NCBI RefSeq assembly: GCF_019393635.1
Contig: NC_057861.1
Coordinates: 382,676,315 to 382,740,314, forward strand
Reading direction: 5' to 3'
Length of the DNA: 64,000 bases
From: Dromiciops gliroides
Lineage: Eukaryota; Chordata; Mammalia; Microbiotheria; Microbiotheriidae
The notes under the pieces were generated by a model. It was not told where the DNA came from and did not search any database. It saw only the letters and a program-made list of their open reading frames with translations. Shown here piece after piece: positions 1-12,393 of the stretch. Position 1 is the stretch's first letter, and the number at the start of each line of letters is the position of its first letter. Made by a program: the position numbers and the translations under genes.

Positions 1-300
1 GACAGTTCGGTTGAGTTGCTATCTCTAATCCATCATTATGGCTATGAATCCACATCCTCTAATTATTAAAAATGCTCTGTCCTGTGCCCTTTTTTCTTCT
101 CTATCTAGACTCTCTCATTTGGCAACCTCTTCAACTGATGCAGTTTGTTTGTTTGTTTTCTGATAAAAGTATTTTATTTTTTTCCAGTTACATGTAAAGA
201 TAGTTCTCAACATTTGTTTATACAAGTTTTCCAATTTCAGATTTTTTTCCCTCCCTCCTCTCCCTGCCCCCTCCCTTAGACATCAGGTAATCTGATATAG

Positions 301-301
301 G

Positions 302-382
<81 letters not shown>
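301..382. repeat. (TA)n followed by (GA)n microsatellite
   Basis: About 26 TA units run into about 15 GA units inside the 3' UTR of the L1. The other young L1 has a shorter TA/CA stretch at the same place (15441-15513), so it expanded from a simple seed present in the element. Confidence 0.95.
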
Positions 383-385
<3 letters not shown>

Positions 386-2329
386 TAAGCTATTTCTACA
401 TTAGTCATGATATAAGAGAAGAATCAGAGCAATGAGGAAAAACCTCAAAATAGAGAAACAACAGCACCAAAAACAAAAGAAATAGTATGGTTCAATCAGC
501 ATCTATACTCCACAGTTCTTTTTTTTTCTGGATTTGGAGATCCCCTTCCTTCATGAGTCCCCTGTAACTGTCCTATACCATTGCATTGGTGAGAAGAATC
601 TAGTCCATCACAGTTGATCAACACACAATGTTGTTGATACTGTGTACGGTGTTCTGGTTCTGCTCATCTCACTCATCATCAGTTCATGCAAGTCCTTCCA
701 GGTTTCTCTGAACTCCTCCTGCTCATTGTTTCTTACAGCACAATAGAATTCCATTATATTCCTATACCACAACCAATTCCATGCCACCACAAAAAGAGCA
801 GCTATAAATATTTTTTGTATGTGTGGGTCCTTTTGCCTTTTTTATTATCTCTTTGGGAAAAAGACCCAAAAGTGGTATTACTGGGTGAAAGAGTATGCAC
901 AGCATTATAGCCCTTTGGGCGTAGTTCTAGAACGCTCTCCAGAATGGTTGGATCAGTTCACAGCTCCACCAACAATACATTAGTGTTTCAATTTTCCCAC
1001 AGCTTCTCCAACATTTATTATTTTCCTTTTTTGTCATTTTAGCCAATCTGATAGGTGTCAGGTGGTACCTCAGAGTTGTTTTAATTTGCATCTCTCTGAA
1101 CAATAGTGATTTAGAGCATTTTTTCATACAGCAATAGATAGCTTTGATTTCTTCATCAGAAAACTGCCTGTTCATATCCTTTGACCATTTCTCAATTGTG
1201 AAATGACTTGGATTCTTATAAATTTGATTTAGTTTCCAATATATTTTAGAAATGAGACCTTTATCAGAAGTATTAGCTATAAAAATTGTTTTCCAGCTTT
1301 CTGCATTCCTTCTAATTTTGGATGCATTGCTTTTGTTTATACAAAACTTTTTAATTTAATGTAATCAAAATCATCCATGTTGCATTTCATAATAGTCTCT
1401 ATCTCTTGTTTGGTCATAAACTGTCCTTTCCAAAGATCTGAAAGGTAGACTATTCCTTCCTCTCCTAATTTACCTGTGTTATCACCTCTTATGTCTAAAT
1501 CACATACCCATTTTGACTTTATTTTAGTATAAGGTATAAGATGTTGGTCTATGCCTAATTTCTGCCATAATAACTTCCAGTTTTCCCAGAAATTTTTGTC
1601 AAATACCGATTTCCTATACCAGAAGCTGAAGTCTTTGAGTTTATCAAACATTACATTACTAGTGTCATTTACTACTGTGTCTCCTGTGCCTAGCCTATTC
1701 CATTGATCCTCCACTCTATTTCTTAGCCAGTACCAGATAGTTTTTATGACTGCAACTTTATAGTAAAACTCCAGATTTGGTACAGCTAAGCCACCTTCCT
1801 GTGCATTTTTTTCCTTATTTCCCTTGATATTCTTGACTTTTTGTTTTTCCAGATGAATTTTGTTGTTATTTTTGCTAGCCCTATAAAATAATTTTTAGGT
1901 AGTCTGATTGCTATGGCACTGAATAAACAAATTAATTTAGGTAGAATTGTCATTTTTCCTATATTAGCTCTGCCTATCCATGAGCAATTGATATCTTTCC
2001 AATTATTTAGATCTGATTTGATTTGTGTGAAGAGTGTTTGGTAGTTGTGTTCATAGAGTTTCTGGGTTTGTCTTGGCAAGTAGACTCCCAAGTATTTTAT
2101 ATTATCTAATGTTACTTTATTTGGAATTTCTCTTTCTATCTTTTGCTGTTGGACTTTGTTGGTCATGAATACAAATGCTGATGAGTCATGTGGATTTATT
2201 TTATATCCTGCTACTTTGCTAAAGTTGTTCATTGTTTCCAGTAATTTTTGAGTTGATTCTCTAGGATTCTCTACATATACCATCATATCATCTGCAAAGA
2301 GTGATAGTTTTGTTTCCTCCTTGCCTATT

Positions 2330-2480
2330 TTTTTGCGGGGGGGCAGGGCAATGGGCGTTAAGTGACTTGCCCAGAGTCACACAGCTAGTAAGTGTCAAGT
2401 GTCTGAGGCCAGATTTGAACTCAGGTCTTCCTGAATCCAGGGTCATTGCTTTATCCACTGCGCCACCTAGCTGCCCCCTT
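2330..2480 (-). mobile_element. tRNA-derived marsupial SINE nested in L1
   Basis: The reverse-strand SINE body ends at CCTAGCTGCCCC. It is flanked by the 10-bp duplication CTTGCCTATT (2320-2329 and 2481-2490), and the L1 at 17530 shows the empty site. So the SINE is younger than the L1. Confidence 0.95.
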
Positions 2481-3438
2481 CTTGCCTATTCTAATTCCTT
2501 TAATTCCTTTTTCTTCTATGATTGCTAAAGCTAACATTTCTAGTACAATATTGAATAATAGAGGTGATAATGGACATCCCTGTTTCACCCTTGATCTTAT
2601 TGGGAAGGCCTCTAACATATCTCCATTACATATAATGCTTGCTGATGGTTTTAGGTAGATAATACATATTATTTTAAAGAAAGGTCCACCTATTTCTAAG
2701 CTCTCTAGTGTTTTTATTAGGAATGGGTACTGTATTTTGTGAAAAGCTTTCTCTACATCTATTGAGATAATCATATGATTTTGATTAGTTTTCTTATTGA
2801 TGTGGTTGATTATGTTGATAGGTTTCCTAATGTTGAGCCAGACCTGCATTACTGGTATAAATCCCACCTGATCATAATGTATTATCCTGGTGATCACTTG
2901 CTGTAATCTCCTTGCTAATATCTTATTTAAGATTTTTGTATCAGTGTTCATTAGGGAAATTGGTCTATAATTTTCTATCTCTGTTTTAGCTCTGCCTGGT
3001 TTTGGTATCACCACCATATTTGTGTCAAAAAATGAATTTGGTAGAACTTTTTCACCTATTTTCCCAAATAATTTGTATAATATTGGAATTAATTGTTCTT
3101 TAAATGTTTGGTAGAATTCACCTGTAAACCCATCTGGCCCTGAGTATTTTTTCTTAGGGAGTTCATTAATGGCTTGTTCAATTTCTTTTTCCAATATGGG
3201 CTTATTTAAGGATTTTGTTTCCCCTTCAGTTAACATGAGCAGTTTGTACTTTTGTAAATATTTATCCATTTCATTTAGATTGTCAAATTTATTGGCATAC
3301 AGTTGGGCAAAATAATTCCTAATTATTGATTTACTTTCCACTTCATTGGTGGTAATATCACCCCCTTTCAATTTTGATACTGGTAATTTGGTTTTCTTCT
3401 TTCTTTTTTTTAAATCAAATTAACCAATATTTTATCTA

Positions 3439-4639
3439 AGTAAGAGGTGAATGGGATCATTAGTGAGGCATACTAAGAAGGACAATTTGGCTGCATTGTA
3501 GAGTTCAAAACTGTGTAGATTTGAAGAAAAGTGTAGTATGTTTGGAAACATAGGTTATGAAGGTCTTTAAATGCCAAAAATAATTTTCATTTGATCCAAT
3601 GAACAATCAGGAGAGATATATGATTGATCTATGCCTTAATAATAACACTTTGGCAAAAACCAATGTAGAACACATTAGAATAAGGAGAATTTATGACAGG
3701 GACACCCAATTTTTTGTTTGTTGTTGTTTTTAATTATTTGAGATTATTTAATTATTTAAATTATTTTCTAAATTATTTCAGTCATGTCTTATGCTTCTTT
3801 ACCCCTTTTGAGGATTTGATTGACAGTTACTGGATTCATTTGACATTAGCTTCTCCAGCTCATTTTACAAATGAGGACATTGAGACAAACTAGATTGACT
3901 TGCCCAGGGTAGTAAGTGTGAGATAATAGTGGTTCTGGGACTAGAACTCAATCTCTGACTACCAGTCCCATGCTCCAGTGTGCATTCCACTTTCAGTGGG
4001 TCAGATTCTACTCATCATGTACATGCTCTGAAATATTTCAGTGCCACATATTTGAGCCCTATTTGATTTAGTTTATTTCCCATAAAGATAAATTTTCCCT
4101 GATCATGGAAAGTGTCCAGCCACAATGAAAGGCCAGTCACATGGGGTGGGATGAAAGTATAAGAATGAATCTGCAGGAAACCCTGCCCACTAGTGGAAAA
4201 AAGAACTAAAGATGTGAACATAGAATAAAGTTTCTTCTAATCTTCTTTTGTTAAACAGCACTCTTTCTATTTCCTTAAATTATGAAGGATCAAATAACTA
4301 TCCCTTCTAAAAACTATACTTATCAATCTGTAATACACTGTAATCTTCATCAATGGAAGGAATACCTCCCCCCCCAAGATATAATTTAAGATCCTTGAAG
4401 AAACTTGGGAAATGACCCTTTTTAATGTTTCTGAATTTAACCATTTACTTTAAAAATAATCTCATATGGGGTTTGTTGTCCCTTAAAATTTGCAAAATGT
4501 TTTACAAATATTATGTTTGATCCTCAGAGTGGGTTTGTATGTTAGGTACGATGATTAATATCATTGTATGCATTTTATAAAATATAAATGAGGAATAGGA
4601 GGTTAAATGATTTGTCTGTGGTCATGTTCTTCTTGTTGT
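3439..4639. other. No gene; ancient repeat relics
   Basis: About 3460-3650 resembles the tail of an old mammal-wide repeat (the same family as 61158-61700). 3830-4000 and 4480-4630 are decayed MIR-like pieces on the minus strand (ACAAATGAGGACATTGAG, TTGCCCAGGG). I see no coding exon. Confidence 0.55.
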
Positions 4640-4654
4640 TTGTCCTTCATTCTT

Positions 4655-4808
4655 TTTTTCTTTTTTTTTTTTGAGAGGCAATGAGGGTTAAGTGACTTGC
4701 CCAGGATCACACAGCTAATAAGTGTTTAGTGTCTGAGGCCAGATCTGAACTCAGGTCCTCCTGAATCCAAGGCCAGTGCTTTATCTACTGTGCCACCTAG
4801 CTGCCCCC
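4655..4808 (-). mobile_element. tRNA-derived marsupial SINE
   Basis: Minus orientation, poly(A) tail as T-run at 4657-4671. Perfect 15-bp target duplication TTGTCCTTCATTCTT at 4640-4654 and 4809-4823. Confidence 0.95.
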
Positions 4809-5110
4809 TTGTCCTTCATTCTTGAAGAGTACCATGACATCAGGGTGACATCATGACTTGCACTGAATTGGATTTAAGTGAGTGAGGGCAAGGTCGCCAT
4901 CCTCACTCTCTCTTCCAGAACTATCTGAGTCCAGTGGCAAGATATATATTAGGATGATTGGAGATGGCCCTGGATGTTTAAGACTATTGGAGTTAAGTGA
5001 ATTCCTCAGGGTTACTCAGCTAGTAAGTGTCTGAGTAGAGATTTGAACTCAGGTTCTCCAAGCTTCAAGGCCAGTGCTCTATCCACTGCACCACCTAACT
5101 GCACACAGTC
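4809..5110 (+). repeat. Marsupial dispersed repeat plus old MIR-like SINE
   Basis: 4815-4985 (ACATCAGGGTGACATCATGACTTG, GGTCGCC, CCAGTGGCAAGATATATATT) is a repeat whose other copies are on the minus strand at 48857-49090 and 50078-50310. It runs into a minus-strand MIR-like piece ending CACCTAACTGC at about 5103. The family name is not certain to me. Confidence 0.65.
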
Positions 5111-5950
5111 TTATGGTTATTATAATAAGCTACATTTGAATCTTGTCATCCATTGACTCAAAGACTAGAATATTTTCCATTAGCAAGCATTTCCTTTAGA
5201 CACTGCACTCCCACCCCCAAACATAAAGGATGGAAGATGTTTTAGTCTTCCTTTTGATTGCAATATTGGCCGGTGATTGTAATAAAAGGTCATTCAATTA
5301 GTTGTTTAAAAGGTCATTTTATGGTACAAATATTTTTCTGTATAATGAATATCCACCATTCTTTACACATGAACAAACAAATGAATAATTCAGGAAAATA
5401 TTTATGAGCTTATTCATTTGCTTTATAAGTCCCCAGCTTATCTTTAGATGAGCTAAATATTTAAGTAAATCATTCATGAGCCATTTTGTGTTATTGGTTT
5501 GTGCTTTATTTGTGATTTACAGATACACTTTTGTGTGCTCCTTAAACCTCAGAAGATCATTTCTGAATCTAAAATGATCTGTTGGGTATGAATGAAGGGC
5601 TTGAACAGTTTCATGACTTATAAGTAAGGGATTACAAATAATTTGATGCTAAGGGAGAAAAGACAACGGGCTTTTTTTTTTTCAAAAGAAAAAAATCTTA
5701 GAAATGTTTAATTAGTCACTGTATAGGGAGATAATGTGTAACAACAATAAGAATGAACATTTATGTACTAGTTTAAGATTAACAAGACATTTATCTCACA
5801 AAAACCCTGTGCAGAAGGTAGTCAAAATATTATAACAAAAAATAATATCATTCTATTGTTCAGGATACCTGATTTTTTAGCAGTAGTGCTATTAACTAGC
5901 TCTGTGACCTTAGGAAAGTAGCTATAAATTTGCGGCCTCTTGGGCCCAAG
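5111..5950. other. No gene seen; AT-rich unique sequence
   Basis: No recognisable exon or repeat except scattered A and T runs. The provirus at 5955 inserts into it. Confidence 0.5.
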
Positions 5951-5954
5951 GTTT

Positions 5955-6162
5955 TGTGGTAAAATATGAAAGTTTTTAACAGTCGGTTAGGATAACTGAA
6001 AGACGCCAGTTTTTCAAGGACCACCCTTTTGGGGAGGAGATGAACAGTCCGCCTGCTGCGCATGTCAGACTGCCTGCCGGGTACAGTCCGCCTGCTGCGC
6101 ATGTCAGACTGCCTGCCGGGGTTTTTGACTTCCGGGGTGGACAGAAGGAGAGTAGGCTTTTC
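5955..6162 (+). repeat. ERV 5' LTR, truncated, with a 39-bp tandem duplication
   Basis: About 208 bases of U3. The segment starting ACAGTCCGCC occurs twice with a 39-bp period (6044 and 6083); the 3' LTR has it once (around 7255). Duplicated U3 segments often act as enhancers in retroviruses; here that is only a suggestion. Confidence 0.88.
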
Positions 6163-7154
6163 CCGAAGGGACCTTAAGGACCCTCCCACCCTCCCTAGTT
6201 TGGCCATAAGCCGGCTAATTCGGTGGATTTTCCAAATACCCCCCCCCCCACGGACTTTCCCTTTGTCTAATCTCCCTTAAAGACTTTAAGCCTCTAAAAG
6301 TCTTGCTTTAAACAGAAAAGCCAGCCCAGTTTAAAGGGCAAGATGCTCGAATATTCTACTATCCCTTTGATTTTTCTCATCGGAATGTATTGGGACAGCA
6401 TAACGTCCCGACTTAGAGGAATAGTTTACTCAATGGTCCTTCATAACATTATTGGTTTTTTCCTCATTCAGGCAGCAAAAAGTTTTTTGTATAATAGTAT
6501 AAGTGAGAATCTTTGGGAAAATATGTTTAATATAAGTAGAAATTTTATGCCTGCAATTGAAATACCTTTTAATACCACATCCATAGTTCATACGACTAAG
6601 GATTTTATTTTTTTTGTTATTATCATTGTTATAATAAGGGGGGCAGCTAGGTGGCACAGTGAATAAAGCACTGGCCTTGGATTCAGGTGGACCTGAGTTC
6701 AAATCCAGCCTCGGACACTTGACACTTACTAGCTGTGTGACCCTGGGCAAGTCACTTAACCCTCATTACCGTGCAAAAAGAATCCAGACCAGAGTCCAGA
6801 GTCCAGAATCCAGTTTTCCAGACCAGAATCCAGTTTCCTCCTGATGACATCTTACCACTTCAAGAAGACAAGAGAACTCAGAGACTTTATATGAACTGTT
6901 TTGCTTTATTAGCTTTTACTATCTCCTTTCTGTTATAATATATACTATCTGTAACATGTACTCTCTGCAGAGGCTCTCCCTTTGCAAGACTAATGTCAAA
7001 GCGTCGGTTCATGAGGAAAGAAAAAAATCGCCCCTCTAGACAAAACTTTCCTCTCTTCCTTTTCTGTATTGTTGTTTGCATATTATTAGTCAGCAAAAGT
7101 TATTATATTCTTTTTACTGTTCCATCAAGGAAACATTCCGTTTCTTGAGGAAGC
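6163..7154 (+). other. ERV internal remnant, unrecognised
   Basis: GC-rich for 100 bases (with a C9 run at 6239), then AT-rich. A 107-codon frame opens at 6343 with hydrophobic stretches but runs into the SINE, and I find no retroviral motif in it. From 6781 CCAGA-type short repeats (CCAGACCAGAATCCAG) follow the SINE, then AT-rich sequence up to the polypurine tract. Could be a decayed envelope or non-coding filler. Confidence 0.4.
6638..6775 (+). mobile_element. tRNA-derived marsupial SINE inside ERV
   Basis: Plus orientation, GGGGGGCAGCTAGGTGGC start, B box GTTCAAATC. Younger than the provirus. Confidence 0.92.
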
Positions 7155-7166
7155 AAAGGGGGGAAA

Positions 7167-7630
7167 TGTGGTAAAATATGAAAGTTTTTAACAGTCGGTT
7201 AGGATAACTGAAAGACGCCAGTTTTTCAAGGACCACCCTTTTGGGGAGGAGATGAACAGTCCGCCTGCTGCGCATGTCAGACTGCCTGCCGGGGTTTTTG
7301 ACTTCCGGGGTGGACAGAAGGAGAGTAGGCTTTTTGCCTGCTTGGCGGGACTCCTGACGGCGCGGCACAGACGGTCTCCCTCTCTCCAAAGGTGGCCTTT
7401 TCGGTTTGGTGAGTTTTTATAAGGAATATAGACTAAGCCTAGACTTAAGACGATTTGTATTGTATTTCTATTTTCCTATCCTTCTAATCAACATCACCTT
7501 GTGACTACCATACAATAAAGGCTTTATCTAGAAAACCAGAAGCTTCTTCCATTTACTAGTCTGGGAGATAAATTAGGGAAAAGTTAAGTAGGGGAGATTT
7601 ATGATCTAATATCCAATTTTAAATCTCACA
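7167..7630 (+). repeat. ERV 3' LTR (464 bp)
   Basis: Complete LTR from TGTGGT to CTCACA. AATAAA polyadenylation signal at 7514-7519. A CpG-bearing stretch (GGCGGGACTCCTGACGGCGC, 7342-7361) lies in the middle, where the promoter or leader would be expected. Confidence 0.88.
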
Positions 7631-7634
7631 GTTT

Positions 7635-8471
7635 AAAATGAAGGATTAAGACCAGAACATTAGCATGATTATTCCCAGCTCTGTGTTTATGTCACCTGAC
7701 TTCAAGATCAGCTATTTTTAGTGACTAAAATTGCCACATAGTTCATTTCTCTTTTGTGTCTGCAAACACAAAGGTGATTTCAATATTATTTTTAAAACAA
7801 CAAAAAAATCTGTCTCTCCATTAAAGTGCTAGCCCAGTGACTCATGGAGATGTCTTTACAATGGAAAACTACCTCTTTAGTCTCATCATAATGGTTCATT
7901 GGGTACCATTATTATTCTGATGGTGCTGGGTTAGAAATGGTGAATTATACCCACCTCTATTTCAAATAGTAAGACAGTAACTTGGTGTCAAGTATAATGT
8001 CAAAAGGGGCTAAGCATATAGGCTTTAAACACTGTTTTAAAGGAATTTTTATCTATTTCAGTAGAAGGATTAAATATATTGGTGAGATTAAAAAATATAT
8101 TAATATATTAATTATGAAAATGATTAGTAATAAAATTAATTCAAACATTTTTCAAAATATTCAGTTGCTAGAAAATATAAGAAAATACACAGTATTATAA
8201 GCATATTTTCCACATATCTATATAATCTATCTTCATTACAGTAAAGTTATTCTGGGTTCCTAAATTCTATTTCACCAAAGCACAGGCCCTAGAATTTGCT
8301 AGAATGGCTTTGGCTATGGGCCTAGAAAAGGGCTGCATGTCTCCCATCCAGGAACCTGATAATCTAAATTGGAGAGCTTATCACCAGATTGGCCATGGGG
8401 TGAGAGCTTTTCAGATGCATTATATCTCAAAGTTTTCTCTATTAAGTCTATTAAGTTGTGGAGAGATTTTC

Positions 8472-8510
<39 letters not shown>

Positions 8511-9933
8511 GTCAGCAGAGAGATGATGGTGTTGAAATCGCATTTCTTTGGAGAACAAATATATTTAATATGTTTTTAAATGATTCAATTCAAATTTTAT
8601 TTAATGTGCTATTGCATACAAAGCTAATTCCAACATATTAATAGCCTTTGGACAATGAACACAGTTCTTTCTCTCTCTCTCTCTCATGTGGATAACATTC
8701 ATTTATCTATACATCCATCCATTATCTCTTTGACTGTTTATCTATGTCCGATCTCTAGATTTCCCCCAGGGAAAGAAGTGAATGGATAGATTTCAGGAGT
8801 TATTATATACTTGCATAAGAAAAAAATAGTATCAATATTCACTAACCTATAACTAAAAAGTAGTATTTCCTTTAATTATGAATGTATTCTGAGAAAGGCT
8901 CCATAGGTTTTAACAGATTTCCAAAGAAGTTCATGACACATACCAAAAAATATTTTAAGAATTCTTAATTTCATGTTCTCAAATGGAAGTAAATCAGGGC
9001 AAGCTTCCATTACATTCAAGTCTGGCCTATGACACATACTACCTGTATACCTCTGAGTAATTTTCTGGTTCTCTCAGTGTCCCAGAAGACTCTCTAATAA
9101 TTAGTTGTGGAACGATTGCTGAACTGCACCGGTATGGCAAATGCCCTTGTCAGAATTTCCCTACACCAATAAAGTCATGATCAACCACTTACCCTTCCCA
9201 AAAAGGAAAAAAAAAAGTAAATCTCCTTCTTACAGAAAAAACAAAGGAAGTAGAGACCTTTAAGTATTTGCACAGCTGAATCTCCATGTCAGAAATGTAT
9301 GTTCTCCTCCTATTTTTTTTCCATCTCTGCCTAAACATAGATAGGGAGAGGAGAAGAAAGAAGTAAGAAGATACTGCTTAGCCCTGAAGCCAGAAGATAC
9401 AATCCACTATTGCTTAGTGCTTCTTAAAATTGAGTTCCTACATTCCTACATTCCTGTCTATACGCTGTGGATAAAATGCTGGCTTTTCCAGGGGGAGTCT
9501 ATTTGTTTTCCAAGTCATTAATTAGTCTCTGTGCTACTTTCAAGTATTTGCAGCCCTGGCCTTCCACCTATGCTCCTCTGCTCTCCCACAGCCCAAAACT
9601 TGTGCCATTACCGGATCTCACCACTTCTAGAACTAACCTTCACCCAACACTGATGGAAATTTTCCTCCCACAGGGAATTAATTCTTTGTCTAATGGCAGA
9701 AAGAAGGAGTGGGAGTGAAGGAGTATTAATATTAATAATAATATTAATACTGAACATAAAAGGTCAAGTTATTAAAAGAAAGCAAAAAGCAACAAGAAAA
9801 CCAAAGAAGTAAATGAGATTAGACATTATTTGAAACTAGGTTAGGAAGAGAAGTCTTAATTAAATAATGAATAGAATTGATTATAAGAAAATAATAGACA
9901 AATATGGTTACATGGAATGAAAATCTTAGCATT
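7635..9933. other. No gene; simple repeats and one old SINE
   Basis: Contains (TTTC)n at 8467-8509, (TC)n at 8669-8686 and a MAR1-type SINE relic at about 8990-9190 (plus; ends CCCTACACCAATAAAGTCATG). 9420-9720 is somewhat GC-richer but shows no splice-framed exon. Confidence 0.5.
8467..8509. repeat. (TTTC)n microsatellite
   Basis: About ten CTTT units. Confidence 0.95.
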
Positions 9934-9949
9934 AAAAATCAATGATGTT

Positions 9950-10092
9950 GGGGCAGCTAGGTGGCACAGTGGATAGAGCACTGGCCCTGGAGTCAGGAGT
10001 ACCTGAGTTCAAATCCGGCCTCAGACACTTAACACTTACTAGCTGTGTGACCCTGGGCAAGTCACTTAACCCCAATTGCCTCACTAAAAAAA
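9950..10092 (+). mobile_element. tRNA-derived marsupial SINE
   Basis: Plus orientation with short A tail. Perfect 16-bp target duplication AAAAATCAATGATGTT (9934-9949, 10093-10108). Confidence 0.96.
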
Positions 10093-10356
10093 AAAAATCA
10101 ATGATGTTAAAATATGAATTTCTAACATGGAGAAATATTTATAGAATTAATAATAACTGATATCCAAGATAACTGATACAAAATCACCAGTACTAAGAGA
10201 AATGAATATTAAAATTGCTCTGAAGTCTTCCCTTTGCAAACTGGCAAAGAAGACAAAGAAGACAAAAGATGAGAATGCTCATTCTTGGAAGCGATATATA
10301 AAAACAGGTATGCCTGTGTATTGTTTGTTAAGTTGTAAGGTAGTGTATCCATTCTT

Positions 10357-10519
10357 TTTATTGTTTTGTTTTTGGTTTTTGCAGGACAATGAGGGTTAAG
10401 TGACTTGCCCAAGGTCACACAGCTAGTTAAGTGTCAAGTGTCTGAAGCTGGATTTGAGCTCAGGTCCTCCTGAATCCAAGGCCAGTGCTTTATCCACTGC
10501 ATCACCTAGCTGCCTAGTC
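10357..10519 (-). mobile_element. tRNA-derived marsupial SINE
   Basis: Minus orientation. 11-bp duplication TATCCATTCTT (10346-10356 and 10520-10530). Confidence 0.95.
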
Positions 10520-10545
10520 TATCCATTCTTGATATCAATTTTAGG

Positions 10546-10695
10546 GTTGTTTTTTTTTTGGTGAGGCAATTGGGGTTAAGTGACTTGCCCAGGGTCACAC
10601 AGCTAGTAAGTGTTAAGTATCTGAGGCCAGATTTGAACTCAGGTACTCCTGAATCCAGGGCCAGTTCTTTATCTACTGCACCATCTAGCTGCCCC
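10546..10695 (-). mobile_element. tRNA-derived marsupial SINE
   Basis: Minus orientation, only 26 bases from the previous SINE. 9-bp duplication AATTTTAGG (10537-10545 and 10696-10704) proves a separate insertion. Confidence 0.95.
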
Positions 10696-11050
10696 AATTT
10701 TAGGTTTTATGAGAAAAATCACTATTCATAAATTTTGAGTGATTCAACTACTGGGTTTTTATCTCAAGGAAGTAAAAAACCAAAACAACTCCCAAATATA
10801 GCAACACAATAGCAACACCATTTGTGCTATCAAAGGACTAGAAGTGAAGTGGGTGTTCATTGATGAAAGAATTTCTGAGAACATATATGAGTATAAAGGA
10901 ATTTTATTCTGTTGTAATAAATCATTAATGTGAGAAATTCTTAGAAGTATTGAAACGGTGGATAAGCTGAAACAGAATACAATAAGTAGAACCAAAAGAA
11001 GATTATATTTTTCCATGATTCACAGCCATAAAATATCACCTTTATCACCA

Positions 11051-11321
11051 ATAAGAATATTTGTATTTAAAAAAAAAATGTTTTCGAGGTTTGGTTTACT
11101 TTAGTTCAAGAAGATGATTAAGGTTTTTAAAAGTACTTTAAAAATTCCCTAATTCAGTGTAATCTGAGCTGTTCCTTGTCCATATGTAGTGTCTATCAGA
11201 GATATTGATGGACCAAATCTGTGGACTCCCCATCCAAAGGAACATCGCAATCTAGATAATAGGAATTCTTCAGCTATTTGATTTTCCCTATATAGTTAGT
11301 TATGTTAAACTCTTCTAATTG

Positions 11322-11365
<44 letters not shown>

Positions 11366-12238
11366 TTCTGGTTCTCTTCAATAAAGCACCATGATTTTCT
11401 AGTCTCTCATCCACTTAGCACAATATCAACTGCTAACAATCTGGAGAATCTTAGAGTGTCTAAAGAATTTTTTTTCCATTTGGCTTCTCACTGAACTTTA
11501 TCCAAGGCAGTGATAAATGACTTTGGTTATTAAAAATGTCCCTACTTTATATTATTCTTTATATTTATAATCACAAGGTCATTAAACAAAGTTATTTCTA
11601 TTACATCATACAGGGAATCTTATTTAATCTTAATATATAATTTTTTTATTTATAACGCTAATACTTACCAACTTATCACATAGTAAGTACTTAATAAATG
11701 TTATTCACCTACTTTCCCCCCTCACCTTTTCTTTCCTTCCTTCCCTCCCTCCTTCACTCCTTCCCCTCCATTTCCATAACTTGGAGATATGTTATAGGAC
11801 AGTCTTTAAGTTGACAATTTCTCAAGCTATTTGAAAGAAAAGAGTATACCAATTCATGAAATTCAATTCAACAAACATTTATCAAGCACCTACAATGTGT
11901 CAGAAAATGCACTAAATGCCAGAGAAAGAAATAACAAAAATAGTCCCTTCCCTTGAGGAACTTACAATCTAATATAAAATCTTGTACATCATGGCTATTG
12001 TTAGTGTTTCCTCCCACTTCCTAAAAGTATAGATAATGGAAAAACATCATTATCCCCAAATTAGAGAATAGAATTATAAAATATTGGAGTTGGAAGAAGC
12101 CTTAGAAATTTTTGTCTCATTTTACACATGAAGAAAATGAGACAAAGATGAATTGACTTACCAAGTCTACTCAGCTTGTTAGTGGCAGCAACAAGAAAAG
12201 AACTCAGTACTCCTTATTCTGCTTATGGTTCTAAAAAG
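11051..12238. other. No gene; microsatellites and ancient repeats
   Basis: (TG)n at 11325-11364, CCTT-rich stretch at 11730-11770, an old repeat at 11860-11975 (AAGCACCTACAATGTGTCAG), and a minus-strand MIR-like relic at 12060-12185. Confidence 0.55.
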
Positions 12239-12245
12239 TATATCA

Positions 12246-12393
12246 GGGGGCAGCTAGGTGGTACAGTGGATAAAGCACCAGCCCTGGATTCAGGAGGACC
12301 TGAGTTCAAATCCAGCCTCAGACACTTGATCCTTACTCGCTGTGTGACCCTGGGCAAGTGACTTAATGCTCATTACCCAGCAAAAAAAAAAAT
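12246..12393 (+). mobile_element. tRNA-derived marsupial SINE
   Basis: Plus orientation, GGGGGCAGCTAGGTGG start, A-run end, short flanking repeat ATATCA. Confidence 0.92.

Larger units (their letters stand above)
143..3438 (-). mobile_element. LINE-1, 5'-truncated, minus strand
   Basis: The 3' end is at the left: an A-rich tail (T/G-rich TTTGTTTG on the plus strand, about 143-160), then the marsupial L1 3' UTR with a (TA)n(GA)n stretch (301-382), then ORF2 read leftward. Fragments of reverse transcriptase ([52 protein letters not shown] with V-to-R change) and of the C-terminal cysteine region are split over several frames. A SINE interrupts the sequence at 2330-2480. Homology to the L1 at 15164-21774 stops abruptly at 3438, inside ORF2, as expected for a 5'-truncated insertion. 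Not functional. Confidence 0.93.
5955..7630 (+). mobile_element. Endogenous retrovirus, internally deleted, with two LTRs
   Basis: Both ends begin with the same LTR start (TGTGGTAAAATATGAAAG at 5955 and 7167). The 3' LTR ends CTCACA at 7630. A 4-bp host duplication, GTTT, flanks the unit (5951-5954 and 7631-7634), as for gammaretrovirus-like (ERV1) integration. A polypurine tract, AAAGGGGGGAAA (7155-7166), directly precedes the 3' LTR. The left LTR matches the right only to about 6162, then joins unrelated internal sequence. So the R-U5 part, primer binding site and gag-pol were lost in one deletion or were never there. No recognisable gag, pol or env frame remains, and a SINE sits inside. 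Not replication-competent. Confidence 0.9.
10185..11050 (+). mobile_element. Old LINE-1 fragment (ORF2 C-terminal), carrying two SINEs
   Basis: Diverged plus-strand L1: the AAAATTGCTCTGAAG... CTGGCAAAGAAGAC part matches the ACAACTCTGAGG... GATTGGCTAA region, and 10740-11035 matches the GTGAAGTGGGTGTTCATTGATG to GAACCAAAAGAAG region. All frames are broken. Interrupted by SINEs at 10357-10519 and 10546-10695. Confidence 0.65.

Noticed and set aside
6343..6666. 107-codon frame inside the ERV as an envelope gene
   Set aside because: Hydrophobic stretches but no recognisable retroviral motif, and it ends in a SINE; left as unassigned.
9942..10160. Recurring small frames such as those with DKALALDSGGPEFKS or DLPRVTQLVSVKCLRPDLNSG
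   Set aside because: They are translations of the SINE in one or the other direction and recur at nearly every copy; no protein family.
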